Below are positions 35,811 to 43,615 of a stretch of 56,925 nt of DNA, in pieces. Each line of letters starts with the position of its first letter. Position 1 is the first letter of the stretch. Both the position numbers and the translations under genes were made by a program. The notes below the pieces were generated by a model. The model was given only the letters and a program-made list of their open reading frames with translations, was not told where the DNA came from and searched no databases. Source of the stretch: an uncultured Pelagibacteraceae bacterium (GTDB taxonomy: Bacteria; Pseudomonadota; Alphaproteobacteria; Pelagibacterales; Pelagibacteraceae); NCBI GenBank assembly GCA_902515185.1, contig CABXTN010000005.1, forward strand, positions 1-56,925, read 5' to 3'.

Positions 35811-36783
35811 GATTTATTAATTTTGATTTTATTTTTGATATTAATTTTTTATCTAATGTAGATAAAGAAATTACCTTTTTCCTCGTTTTATTTTCAAACT
35901 CTTTAATTTTTTTATTTAAATTATCTTTATCAATTAAATCAATTTTATTAAAAACAATAATTTCATCTTTTTTAACTAACGCATTACTATATTTTTTAAG
36001 TTCATTCCTGGTTTGTTTGTAGTTTTGTATCAAATTATCTTCATTTACATCTAGTAAATGGAGTAAAGTTTTACATCTCTCGATATGTTTAAGAAATTTA
36101 ATTCCAAGTCCTACGCCACTATGTGCACCTTCAATTAAGCCCGGTATATCAGCCAAAGTTATTTCTTTATCATCGTATGATGCAACCCCAAGATTAGGAT
36201 TTAATGTTGTAAATTTATAGTTTGCTATTTTAGGTCTTGCACTAGTTATAGATGCCAGTAAACTTGACTTGCCTGCGTTTGGCATCCCTATTATTCCAAC
36301 ATCAGCTATGGTTTTTAATTGTAACCATATCCAATACTCCTCTCCTTTTATACCTTTTGTAAATTTTCTAGGAGCCCTGTTTGTAGATGATTTAAACCTC
36401 GTATTACCAAATCCTCCTCTACCACCATTAACAACAACAAAAGTTTCTCCCTGTTTTCTAAAATCAAAAATCAAGGTTTTATTATCTTCTTCAAAAATCT
36501 GAGTACCAAGTGGAACTTTGAGAAATAAATCGTCTCCACCACGTCCAGTTTGATTCTTTCCCTTTCCATCGCCGCCTCTTTTAGCTTTAAAATGTTGTTG
36601 ATAACGAAAATCAATTAAAGTATTTAAATTTCTTTCAGATTTAAGAATTATTGACCCGCCTTTACCACCATCTCCACCATCAGGGCCACCAAATTCAATA
36701 AATTTTTCTCTCCTGAAACTTGGGGATCCAGATCCACCATCTCCGGCTTTTACAAATATTTTTACTTGATCTAAGAATTTCAT
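35800..36783 (-). CDS. obg: GTPase Obg (CgtA)
   Basis: Obg is an essential GTPase of 50S assembly and stress response. The N-terminal glycine-rich Obg fold (FVKAGDGGSGSPSFRREKFIEFGGPDGGDGG and on, residues 1-155) is followed by the G domain with G1 GMPNAGKSSLLASI, G2/G3 TTLNPNLGVA and LADIPGLIEGAHSGVGLG, and G4 FNKIDLID. The protein stops at 327 residues after the G domain, so the variable C-terminal extension found in some species is absent. Its place after rplU-rpmA is classical. Confidence 0.97.
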   Translation of the reverse strand: MKFLDQVKIFVKAGDGGSGSPSFRREKFIEFGGPDGGDGGKGGSIILKSERNLNTLIDFRYQQHFKAKRGGDGKGKNQTGRGGDDLFLKVPLGTQIFEEDNKTLIFDFRKQGETFVVVNGGRGGFGNTRFKSSTNRAPRKFTKGIKGEEYWIWLQLKTIADVGIIGMPNAGKSSLLASITSARPKIANYKFTTLNPNLGVASYDDKEITLADIPGLIEGAHSGVGLGIKFLKHIERCKTLLHLLDVNEDNLIQNYKQTRNELKKYSNALVKKDEIIVFNKIDLIDKDNLNKKIKEFENKTRKKVISLSTLDKKLISKIKSKLINHVS

Positions 36784-36817
36784 AATACAACAATATTTAG
36801 GTTAAGTGTTGTATTGA

Positions 36818-37072
36818 TTAATTGGGTTTTACTGAAACAAAAGTTCTATCAGATTTACTTTTTTTGAACTCTACTGTTCCTTTTATTTTTGAAAAAATAG
36901 AATGATCTTTTCCCATACCAACATGTTCACCTGGAAAAATTTTCGTTCCTCTTTGTCTAACTATTATATTACCAGGAATTACTTGTTGACCACCGTATTT
37001 TTTTACACCAAGTCTTCTACCGGCGCTGTCTCGTCCGTTTCTAGATGACCCACCTGCCTTTTTTGTTGCCAT
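36818..37072 (-). CDS. rpmA: 50S ribosomal protein L27
   Basis: L27 reaches the peptidyl-transferase centre of the ribosome with its N-terminal tail. The 84-residue product begins [20 protein letters not shown], which is the mature-type N-terminus without the cleavable extension seen in Firmicutes, and continues with [27 protein letters not shown]. It lies 11 bases downstream of rplU and 34 bases upstream of obg, the standard rplU-rpmA-obg order. Confidence 0.97.
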   Translation of the reverse strand: MATKKAGGSSRNGRDSAGRRLGVKKYGGQQVIPGNIIVRQRGTKIFPGEHVGMGKDHSIFSKIKGTVEFKKSKSDRTFVSVKPN

Positions 37073-37083
37073 AAATTACCTAG

Positions 37084-37485
37084 CTATTTAGCTTTCTTGT
37101 CTTTTTTATCTTCTAATTTATCTGACGTTTTAGCTATTGCTTTTGCTTCAGATAAAACTTTACCGTCTTTAGAAAATATTTTGCTAATTCTTATCATAGA
37201 AAACTGCTGCCTATGTCCATTTTTTCTTCTTGAGTTCTTTCGTCTTCTTTTTTTAAAAATTAAAACGGTTCTGTTCTTTCCAACTTTAATCAAGCTTGCC
37301 TCAACCTTTGCTCCGTCAATTTTTGGAGATCCTACTTCGGCACTTTTATCATCACCATAAGCAAGGATATTTTTAAATTCTATTTTCGCATTTAAATCAG
37401 TTTTTTCTAATTTTTCGATTTTCAAAATCTCACCAGCTTTAACTTTATACTGTTTTCCGCCTGTTTGTATTACTGCAAATGACAT
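37084..37485 (-). CDS. rplU: 50S ribosomal protein L21 with Lys-rich tail
   Basis: L21 binds 23S rRNA in the 50S subunit. MSFAVIQTGGKQYKVKAGEI is the family N-terminus, and LIFKKRRRKNSRRKNGHRQQFSMIRI is the signature RNA-binding region. The protein is 133 residues, about 30 longer than E. coli L21; the extra C-terminal part (KAIAKTSDKLEDKKDKKAK) is charged and low-complexity. It is the first gene of the rplU to rppH group and has a good promoter directly upstream (37512-37539), which overlaps the downstream side of gloB's 3' flank. Confidence 0.96.
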   Translation of the reverse strand: MSFAVIQTGGKQYKVKAGEILKIEKLEKTDLNAKIEFKNILAYGDDKSAEVGSPKIDGAKVEASLIKVGKNRTVLIFKKRRRKNSRRKNGHRQQFSMIRISKIFSKDGKVLSEAKAIAKTSDKLEDKKDKKAK

Positions 37486-37511
37486 TAATTTTACCTATTT
37501 TTATATTGAGC

Positions 37512-37539
37512 AATATAGTTCTCGACGTTTTTTAGTCAA
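37512..37539 (-). promoter_or_regulatory. Sigma70-like promoter for rplU-rpmA-obg
   Basis: Read on the - strand: TTGACT (37539-37534), a 16-base spacer, then TATATT (37517-37512). The predicted start is near 37505, giving a leader of about 20 bases with AGGTAAA ahead of the rplU ATG at 37485. A short inverted repeat (ATATTG-AG-CAATAT, 37503-37516) covers the -10 and the start point. The promoter begins 11 bases beyond the gloB stop. Confidence 0.7.
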
Positions 37540-37549
37540 GTTGAATAAA

Positions 37550-38266
37550 TTAAAAATTATCCTTTAAATCTCTCAATTTTGAAAATTCCTCTAGAGTTTT
37601 TGCTCTCAAAAAAATATTACAAGCTAATTCATCCTTTATTGTTGTTGGGATAGTTGGTTTATTATTTTGTAAATTATCTTTAATTTTAAATATTTTATTT
37701 TTTAAATCTAAGTTTTCTCTGTCATACTCAAGACAAAATAAAGAATTATTATAAGTATATTCATGACCACAATATACTCTAGTAATTCCAGGTAATTGCT
37801 TTAATTTTTCTAAAGAATTAAACATATCTCTGTATGTACCTTCAAATATCCTTCCACACCCTAAAGAAAAAAGTGTATCCCCAGTAAAAGCGATTTGGTC
37901 ATTAAAAAAATAAAAACAAATATGTCCAGATGTATGACCAGGTATATGAATAATTTTTGCTTCAAATTCATCTGATTTCCAGATTTCATTATCATTTAAT
38001 AAAATATCTATTCCTAATATTCTATCTTTGTCATCTTTGTAACCAAGAATTTTTGAGCCATATTTTTTCTTTATTTCAGAATTTCCACCAATATGATCAA
38101 AATGATGATGTGTATTTAAGATATATTTTAATTTAAGATTATTTTTTTCAACAAATTTTATGACTGGTTCAGCTTCTCCAGGATCTACAACACATGCGTT
38201 TTTTTTTGAATCTATAATTAAATAAGAATAATTGTCCTGTAAACATTTTATAATTTCAGTTTTCAT
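37550..38266 (-). CDS. gloB: Hydroxyacylglutathione hydrolase (glyoxalase II)
   Basis: GloB hydrolyses S-lactoylglutathione to lactate and glutathione, detoxifying methylglyoxal. It is a metallo-beta-lactamase-fold enzyme with the di-metal motif THHHFDHIGGN (residues 52-60 region), IIHIPGHTSGHICFY, FTGDTLFSLGCGRIFEG and VYCGHEYTYNN. The C-terminal glyoxalase II domain (about 170-238, PTIPTTIKDELACNIFLRA) contacts glutathione. The length is 238 residues. It is the last gene of the metX-metW-gloB group, adjacent to metW without a gap. Confidence 0.93.
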   Translation of the reverse strand: MKTEIIKCLQDNYSYLIIDSKKNACVVDPGEAEPVIKFVEKNNLKLKYILNTHHHFDHIGGNSEIKKKYGSKILGYKDDKDRILGIDILLNDNEIWKSDEFEAKIIHIPGHTSGHICFYFFNDQIAFTGDTLFSLGCGRIFEGTYRDMFNSLEKLKQLPGITRVYCGHEYTYNNSLFCLEYDRENLDLKNKIFKIKDNLQNNKPTIPTTIKDELACNIFLRAKTLEEFSKLRDLKDNF

Positions 38267-38821
38267 CTATTTTTCAATTATAAATATACCAAGTTCAGAA
38301 AAAAAATTAATATAATTTAAATTTGGGCAGTTAATTTTAATTTTTTTTCTACTACAATAATTTACAAAATCTTTTATTGAGCACATATGTAAATTTGGAG
38401 TATCATACCATTCATTAGGGAGATTTTTTGTTACAGGCATCGTACCTTTAAGAAGTAGATGAAATCTTACTTTCCAATGAGCAAAGTTTGGTATTGATAC
38501 AATAGCCTTTTTTCCAACACGTAATAATTCATTTATTACATTTTCAGGATCTAAAAAAGCTTGCAGTGTTTGACTTAAAATAACAAAATCATATGAAGAA
38601 TTTGGGAATTGTTTTAAATCTTTTTCAGCATCACCTTCAATTACCGTTAGTCCTCTAGCTATACATTTTTGAATATTCTTTTTTGAAATTTCTAAGCCCC
38701 TTACATCTTCAGTGATATTTTCGCTAATATATTTCATTAGCTCACCGTCACCGCATCCAACATCAAGTACTTTAGAATTATTTTCCAATAAATTTGCAAT
38801 TGTATAAAACTCTTTTTTCAT
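38267..38821 (-). CDS. metW: Methionine biosynthesis protein MetW
   Basis: MetW is a class I SAM-dependent methyltransferase-like protein that is nearly always beside metX and is needed for full homoserine acyltransferase activity in several Proteobacteria. Motif I is VLDVGCGDGELMKYI; DFVILSQTLQAFLDPENVINELLRVGKKAIVSIPNFAHWKVR is the family centre. The length of 184 residues is normal. It overlaps metX by four bases (38818-38821) and is followed directly by gloB. Confidence 0.94.
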   Translation of the reverse strand: MKKEFYTIANLLENNSKVLDVGCGDGELMKYISENITEDVRGLEISKKNIQKCIARGLTVIEGDAEKDLKQFPNSSYDFVILSQTLQAFLDPENVINELLRVGKKAIVSIPNFAHWKVRFHLLLKGTMPVTKNLPNEWYDTPNLHMCSIKDFVNYCSRKKIKINCPNLNYINFFSELGIFIIEK

Positions 38822-39939
38822 TGAATTTTTTTATAAGACATATTTAAATAATTTTTTACTGCGTTTAAAAAATCTGGAACATCTAATAAGAATGAATCAT
38901 GACCTTTATCTGAAGTGATTTCAACAAAACCAACGTCTTTACCAATTGCATTTAAAGCTATAACAATATCTCTATTTTCAGATGTCGGATATAGCCAATC
39001 TGAGGTAAAAGATATTATAAAAAATTTAGTTTCACTTTTTTCAAAAGCCTTTGACAAGTTTCCCTCATATTGTTTAGTTAAATCGAAATAATCCATTGCT
39101 CTAGTTATATATAAATAACTATTTGCATCAAATCTATCAACGAAAACTGAACCTTGATATCTTAAATAACTCTCAATTTGAAAGTCAGCATCAAAACCAA
39201 ATTTTAAATCATCTCTTTCTTGAAGTTTTCTTCCAAATTTTTCTTGTAAACCTTTTTTTGATAAATAAGTTATATGCGCAGCCATTCTTGCTACAGCAAG
39301 TCCTTTATCAGGAACTTTTTGCTTCTCAGCATAAAAACCATTCATCCAATTATGATCTGCCATTATTGATTGTCTTCCAAGCTCATTTAATGCAATATTC
39401 TGTGCTGAGTGACTTGCAGTACAAGCTATTGGTATTGCAGTGTGAGAACTATCAGGAAAATTTGAAACAAATTGAAGTACTTGCATTCCACCCATAGACC
39501 CACCAATGACAGAAAATAGTTTTTTTATCTTAAATGCTTCTAAAAGATTATACTGTGCATTTACCATATCATTTATTGTTATTACAGGAAAATTAGTTCC
39601 AAATGGCTTGTCGACTTTATCATCTAAGTGACTTGGTCCATATGACCCCATACATCCACCAATCACGTTTGCACAAATAACAAAAAATTTATTCGTATCG
39701 ATTGATTTACCTGGTCCAAGTGCGTGACTCCACCATCCTTCCTTTTTTGTTATAGGATTTATACCACAAGCAAACTGATCACCAGTTAAAGCATGGAAAA
39801 CCAAAATCGCATTATCTTTCTTTTCATTTAACTTACCATATGTTTCGTAAGCTAGAGGAAAATTTTGTATTGTTTTACCACAATCAAGTTTAAGTGGTTT
39901 TTCAACTATTAATTTTTTCACTTTTTCAATTTTATTCAT
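38818..39939 (-). CDS. metX: Homoserine O-acyltransferase MetX
   Basis: MetX acylates homoserine (acetyl-CoA in most family members, succinyl-CoA in some), the first committed step to methionine. It is an alpha/beta hydrolase-fold enzyme: FHALTGDQFACG, the nucleophile elbow VIGGSMGGMQVLQF, and the catalytic His in SDKGHDSFLLD near the C-terminus. The length is 373 residues. Which acyl donor is used cannot be read safely from motifs. The gene is preceded by a promoter and a SAM-II aptamer, so expression should fall when S-adenosylmethionine is high. The start ATG at 39939 lies about 34 bases after the aptamer, without a clear Shine-Dalgarno. Confidence 0.95.
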   Translation of the reverse strand: MNKIEKVKKLIVEKPLKLDCGKTIQNFPLAYETYGKLNEKKDNAILVFHALTGDQFACGINPITKKEGWWSHALGPGKSIDTNKFFVICANVIGGCMGSYGPSHLDDKVDKPFGTNFPVITINDMVNAQYNLLEAFKIKKLFSVIGGSMGGMQVLQFVSNFPDSSHTAIPIACTASHSAQNIALNELGRQSIMADHNWMNGFYAEKQKVPDKGLAVARMAAHITYLSKKGLQEKFGRKLQERDDLKFGFDADFQIESYLRYQGSVFVDRFDANSYLYITRAMDYFDLTKQYEGNLSKAFEKSETKFFIISFTSDWLYPTSENRDIVIALNAIGKDVGFVEITSDKGHDSFLLDVPDFLNAVKNYLNMSYKKIQ

Positions 39940-39972
39940 TTTTTATCATTTATGAATTGAGAGGAAAAAAAA

Positions 39973-40024
39973 ACTTATTTAGCGGTTTTTTTATCGCGCT
40001 CGCAATTCAGTTAAATCAGCGCAC
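39973..40024 (-). promoter_or_regulatory. SAM-II riboswitch ahead of metX
   Basis: Read on the - strand, bases 40024 to 39973 match the SAM-II (metX/SAM-alpha) aptamer as I know it. P1 forms between TGCGCT and AGCGCG (one U-G wobble, five Watson-Crick pairs). The loop contains GATTTAACTGAATTGCG, with the conserved GATTTAA. Downstream come GATAAA and CCGCTAAATAAGT. ACT in the loop can pair with AGT at the end (ACC/GG-type pairing in the structurally solved Sargasso Sea aptamer, so a compensatory change), and TTGC can pair with GC-bulge-AA, forming the pseudoknot. The predicted transcription start is at the first aptamer base. The gene controlled is metX, the known target of this class. Confidence 0.9.
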
Positions 40025-40028
40025 TTTT

Positions 40029-40057
40029 TTTGTACTAAAAGATTTTTATTATGTCAA
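40029..40057 (-). promoter_or_regulatory. Promoter of the SAM-II/metX-metW-gloB transcript
   Basis: On the - strand a perfect TTGACA (40057-40052) and TACAAA (40034-40029) are separated by 17 bases. The expected start near 40022-40024 coincides with the 5' end of the SAM-II aptamer, which supports both calls. Confidence 0.75.
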
Positions 40058-40078
40058 TTTTAAAAAAAAACCCTAATT

Positions 40079-40108
40079 TTGCTATTAAATTTTGTTAATT
40101 TATTTATA
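40079..40108 (+). promoter_or_regulatory. Possible promoter for hisC-tyrA
   Basis: TTGCTA (40079-40084) is followed after 18 bases by TTTATA (40103-40108). The hisC ATG is at 40126. The region is so AT-rich that chance matches are likely. Together with the metX promoter and aptamer this accounts for the 186-base divergent gap 39940-40125. Confidence 0.3.
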
Positions 40109-40125
40109 AGAATGGGAATGAAACT

Positions 40126-41199
40126 ATGAAACAGATGAAATTTAAAAAAATAAATATAGATTCTTATAAACCTGGAAAGTCAAAATTAGGTAACATTAAA
40201 GACCTAATTAAACTATCAGCAAATGAGTCAGCGTTAGGTTTAAGCCCCAACGTAAAAAAAATAAAAAAAAATAAAATTCAAATAGATAAGTATCCAGATG
40301 GCAAATGTAAAATTCTTAGAAAACAAATTTCAAAGACATATAATTGTAATTTTGAAAAAATAATTTGCGGTTCGGGATCTGATGAAATTATTCAAATGCT
40401 GTGTCAGTTATTTTTAAATAAAAATGACGAGGTTTTGCTTCCCGAATATAGTTTCCTAATGTATAGGATATACTCAAAAATAGTTGGAGCTAAAGTAGTA
40501 TTTGCTAAAGAACAAAATTTTAAGGTTTCAATAAAAAATATTATCTCAAAAGTATCAAAAAAAACTAAAATAGTATTTATTGCAAATCCCAATAATCCAA
40601 CAGGAACATACTTAACAATAAAAGAGATAAAGGATTTAAGAAAAAAATTAAAAAAAAATATTTTGTTAGTGATCGATGATGCCTATTTTGAGTATATGAA
40701 GCAAAAAGATTATTGTAGTGGATTAAAAATATTTAAAAATTCTAATAATGTCTTCATTTTAAGAACCTTTTCTAAAATTTATGGATTAGCAGGTTTAAGA
40801 GTTGGTTGGGGCTATGGTCCAAAAAACATTGTTAATGAACTTTATAAAATTAAACCTCCTTTTAATGTTAATCAATTAGCTCAAATTTATGCTATAGAAT
40901 CTTTAAAAGATAAAAAATTTTTAAATAAATCAATTAAACACAACTTATATTGGTCTAAAAAATTCAAAAGTTTTTTTGAAAGTAAAAAAATTATTTCAAA
41001 TTCTCCAGGGGTTAATTTTTTTTTATTAAATTTTGATTTTTGTAAAGTATCTGCTAATTATGTTTTAAAAAAATTAGAAAAAAAAGGAATTATTCTTAGA
41101 AATATGCAAAGCTATAAAATGAAAAATAAGCTAAGAGTTACCATAGGATCAAGTAAAGAAAATAATAAATTTATTAAAAGTCTTAAAGAAATATTGTAA
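40126..41199 (+). CDS. hisC: Histidinol-phosphate / aromatic aminotransferase
   Basis: This is a class I/II PLP aminotransferase of the HisC family. It probably transaminates imidazole-acetol phosphate for histidine and, beside tyrA, also prephenate or aromatic keto acids. Family blocks are IKLSANESALGLSPNV, CGSGSDEIIQMLCQLFL, FIANPNNPTGTYL, LLVIDDAYFEYM, and RTFSKIYGLAGLRVGWGYG with the Schiff-base lysine. The length is 357 residues. Residues are heavily biased to Lys, Asn and Ile. The ATG at 40126 was chosen; another at 40135 is possible. Its stop overlaps the tyrA start by one base. Confidence 0.92.
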   Translation: MKQMKFKKINIDSYKPGKSKLGNIKDLIKLSANESALGLSPNVKKIKKNKIQIDKYPDGKCKILRKQISKTYNCNFEKIICGSGSDEIIQMLCQLFLNKNDEVLLPEYSFLMYRIYSKIVGAKVVFAKEQNFKVSIKNIISKVSKKTKIVFIANPNNPTGTYLTIKEIKDLRKKLKKNILLVIDDAYFEYMKQKDYCSGLKIFKNSNNVFILRTFSKIYGLAGLRVGWGYGPKNIVNELYKIKPPFNVNQLAQIYAIESLKDKKFLNKSIKHNLYWSKKFKSFFESKKIISNSPGVNFFLLNFDFCKVSANYVLKKLEKKGIILRNMQSYKMKNKLRVTIGSSKENNKFIKSLKEIL

Positions 41200-42098
41200 T
41201 GTTAAATAATCTTTTGATAATAGGTTGTGGTTTAATTGGCTCATCAATTTTAAGGGCTTGCTCAAGTAAAAAAATTGCAAAAAATATTTTTGTTAATGAA
41301 AAATCAAAGTCAAATATAAAAAAATTAAAACGTCTAAAAAATAACTTTAAAATTGTAAATGATTTAAAGACAATTCTGCCGAAAATGGATTTTATTATTA
41401 TTTGTACTCATATGTCAGAGTATGAAAAAATTATAACAAGCATAAATAAACATTTAAATACAAAAACTATTTTAACTGATGTTGGTTCATCTAAAGAAAA
41501 TATTATTAAAATTTTTAAAAAAAAACTTAATAAAGATATTTCATGGATTTCTAGTCACCCAATTTCAGGTTCTGAGGTAAGTGGTCCAGACCATGGTAGT
41601 GGATTATTATTTAAAAATAAGTGGTGCATCCTTATAAAAGAAAAAAATACAGATAATAAAAAATTAAAAATTTTAACTAATTTTTGGAAAAGGCTTGGTT
41701 CAAGAGTTTTGGTTATGGATGCAAAAAAACATGATATGATCTTTTCTTTAACTAGTCATTTACCCCATTTAATTGCTTACAATTTAATTAAAACTGCCAC
41801 TGATTTTGAGAAAAGAAAAAATTATAACCTAATAAATTTTAGCGCAGGTGGTTTAAGGGATTTTTCAAGAATAGCCGCATCCAATGAAATAATGTGGAGA
41901 GATATATTTTTTAGTAATAGTAAAAATTTGTCTCAAGTTATTAATTTATTTATACAAAATCTTAAATCTTTTAAAAAAAATATTCAGAGAAAAGATGATA
42001 AAATTATAATAAAAAAACTTAAGGATGCAAAAAAAGTAAGAAAAAAAATAATAAAATTAAAACAAGATATAAATCGGCCTGACTTTGGTAGGGGCTAA
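41199..42098 (+). CDS. tyrA: Prephenate/arogenate dehydrogenase
   Basis: TyrA oxidatively decarboxylates prephenate or arogenate in tyrosine synthesis. It has the NAD(P)-binding N-terminus LLIIGCGLIGSSILRA, TILTDVGSSKENIIK, the active-site histidine block ISSHPISGSEVSGPDHGSGLLFKN, and LTSHLPHLIAYNLI. The length of 299 residues fits a stand-alone TyrA without chorismate mutase or ACT domain. The RPDFGRG ending is typical of alphaproteobacterial TyrA. The stop overlaps that of the convergent TPR-sulfotransferase gene by four bases (CTAA). Confidence 0.93.
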   Translation: MLNNLLIIGCGLIGSSILRACSSKKIAKNIFVNEKSKSNIKKLKRLKNNFKIVNDLKTILPKMDFIIICTHMSEYEKIITSINKHLNTKTILTDVGSSKENIIKIFKKKLNKDISWISSHPISGSEVSGPDHGSGLLFKNKWCILIKEKNTDNKKLKILTNFWKRLGSRVLVMDAKKHDMIFSLTSHLPHLIAYNLIKTATDFEKRKNYNLINFSAGGLRDFSRIAASNEIMWRDIFFSNSKNLSQVINLFIQNLKSFKKNIQRKDDKIIIKKLKDAKKVRKKIIKLKQDINRPDFGRG

Positions 42099-43615
42099 CT
42101 TGTCAATAAATTTTCAAGTTCCACTAGGTACTTTTTAAATTTAATTGATCCCTTCAAAGAATCTTTGTAAATAGGTTTTCTGGCTTGCAAAAAGCTAACT
42201 GTCTTTATTGACTTTTTATTTTTATAAAATTCTAAACAACTGTCTTGCCAGTCCAAACCACAGAAATTAATAAGTTTCTTTATCTTATTTTCAGAGTCGT
42301 TGACTAAATCTTCATAACTTAAATCAAATATATTTATTTCGCTTTGTTTTTTCCAATAACTCATTAAATTTTTATATAACTTATAATAATTAGATATGTC
42401 ATCAAAAGAATTAGAAAAAAACATACCTCTTTCAAATTCATTCTTAAAAATTGACCAGCAATTCTCTAGTGGGTTTCGTGTACAATGAATAATCTTACTT
42501 TCAGGAAACATAAAATTGATCAAACCTATCCATCTAAAATTTAAAGGTGCTTTATCGGTAATAATTTCTGATTGAGATATTTTATTTAAATAATTTAAAT
42601 ATTCCTCTTTAATTAAAGATAAATTTTTATGGATATCTTTTTCCTTTTTTTTATCATTAAAAAATTTATCAAAATAAAAAGATAATATACTTATCTCGCC
42701 TCCACCTTCTACCTCACTATGATTTGAGATTATTTGTTCTACCATAGAGGTTCCTGTCCTTGGCATGCCAACTATAAATATTATTTTCTTTTCCTTACCT
42801 TCTAAAATATTTTTAGTTAATTTATTATCATTATGAAAAGAAATTATATCTTTAAATAATTTTTTGTCGTTTTCAATTTTATAATTTATAATTTCCTTTT
42901 TTAGATCATTTGCTTTTTTTAAAAAAGAAAATGATTTATCATAATCATTAGTATCCTCATATATTTTCCCTAAAGCAAAATATAAATCTTTATAATTTGT
43001 TTTATTTAAATTTTTTTTTATTTTATTTTCAATTAAATTAATATGTTTATTAGAAGGATCATATTTCTCTAACATTGCTAAACCAAAATCTGCTCTAGTG
43101 AAGCCTTCATTAATCTCAAGAGTTTTACGATAAAACTCTTTCGCCTCATTAATTTTTCCCATTGATTGCAAAAGTGTGGCGAGGTTATAGTTTGTTTCCA
43201 TTATCTTACTATTGATCCTTAGTGCCTCTCTTAAATAAAATTCAGCTTTCTCAAAATTATTTAATTCAGTATAAAAATTACCTAAATTATTTAAAGTATT
43301 TATAAATTTGGGATTTAATTTATGAGCTTTATATAAACATTCTTCCGCCTTATTAAAATTTTTAATTTTAAGATAACTTAGACCTAAATTATTCCAAAAA
43401 TTAAAATTTTTTTTGCCTTTTTTTAAAGCATCTTCTAAAATCAATATTGAATTACTATATTGACCTTTCGCCTGAAAGGATAATGATAATAAATTTACAA
43501 ATACTTCCTGATTTGGATATTTTTTTGTCATTAAAGAAGCTTCAAAAATAACCTCATCAAATTTACCCATGTTGAATTTATTCAATAAAATTTGAAACTT
43601 TTCTTTTATATCCAT
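42095..43615 (-). CDS. TPR-repeat sulfotransferase-family protein
   Basis: This is a two-part protein of 506 residues. Residues 1 to about 250 consist of tetratricopeptide repeats (for example FWNNLGLSYLKIKNFNKAEECLYKAHKLNP, repeated with N-L-G, A and P spacing). Residues from about 275 form a P-loop sulfotransferase domain, with the 5'-phosphosulfate loop FIVGMPRTGTSMVEQII and the 3'-phosphate block IIHCTRNPLENCWSIFKNEF. GGGEIS and KAPLNFRWIG are also typical of the Sulfotransfer_3-like group. No signal peptide or membrane segment is seen. PAPS-dependent sulfation is implied but the acceptor is unknown; such TPR fusions are common in marine Alphaproteobacteria. It follows the NlpC/P60 gene without a gap. 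Confidence 0.85.
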   Translation of the reverse strand: MDIKEKFQILLNKFNMGKFDEVIFEASLMTKKYPNQEVFVNLLSLSFQAKGQYSNSILILEDALKKGKKNFNFWNNLGLSYLKIKNFNKAEECLYKAHKLNPKFINTLNNLGNFYTELNNFEKAEFYLREALRINSKIMETNYNLATLLQSMGKINEAKEFYRKTLEINEGFTRADFGLAMLEKYDPSNKHINLIENKIKKNLNKTNYKDLYFALGKIYEDTNDYDKSFSFLKKANDLKKEIINYKIENDKKLFKDIISFHNDNKLTKNILEGKEKKIIFIVGMPRTGTSMVEQIISNHSEVEGGGEISILSFYFDKFFNDKKKEKDIHKNLSLIKEEYLNYLNKISQSEIITDKAPLNFRWIGLINFMFPESKIIHCTRNPLENCWSIFKNEFERGMFFSNSFDDISNYYKLYKNLMSYWKKQSEINIFDLSYEDLVNDSENKIKKLINFCGLDWQDSCLEFYKNKKSIKTVSFLQARKPIYKDSLKGSIKFKKYLVELENLLTS

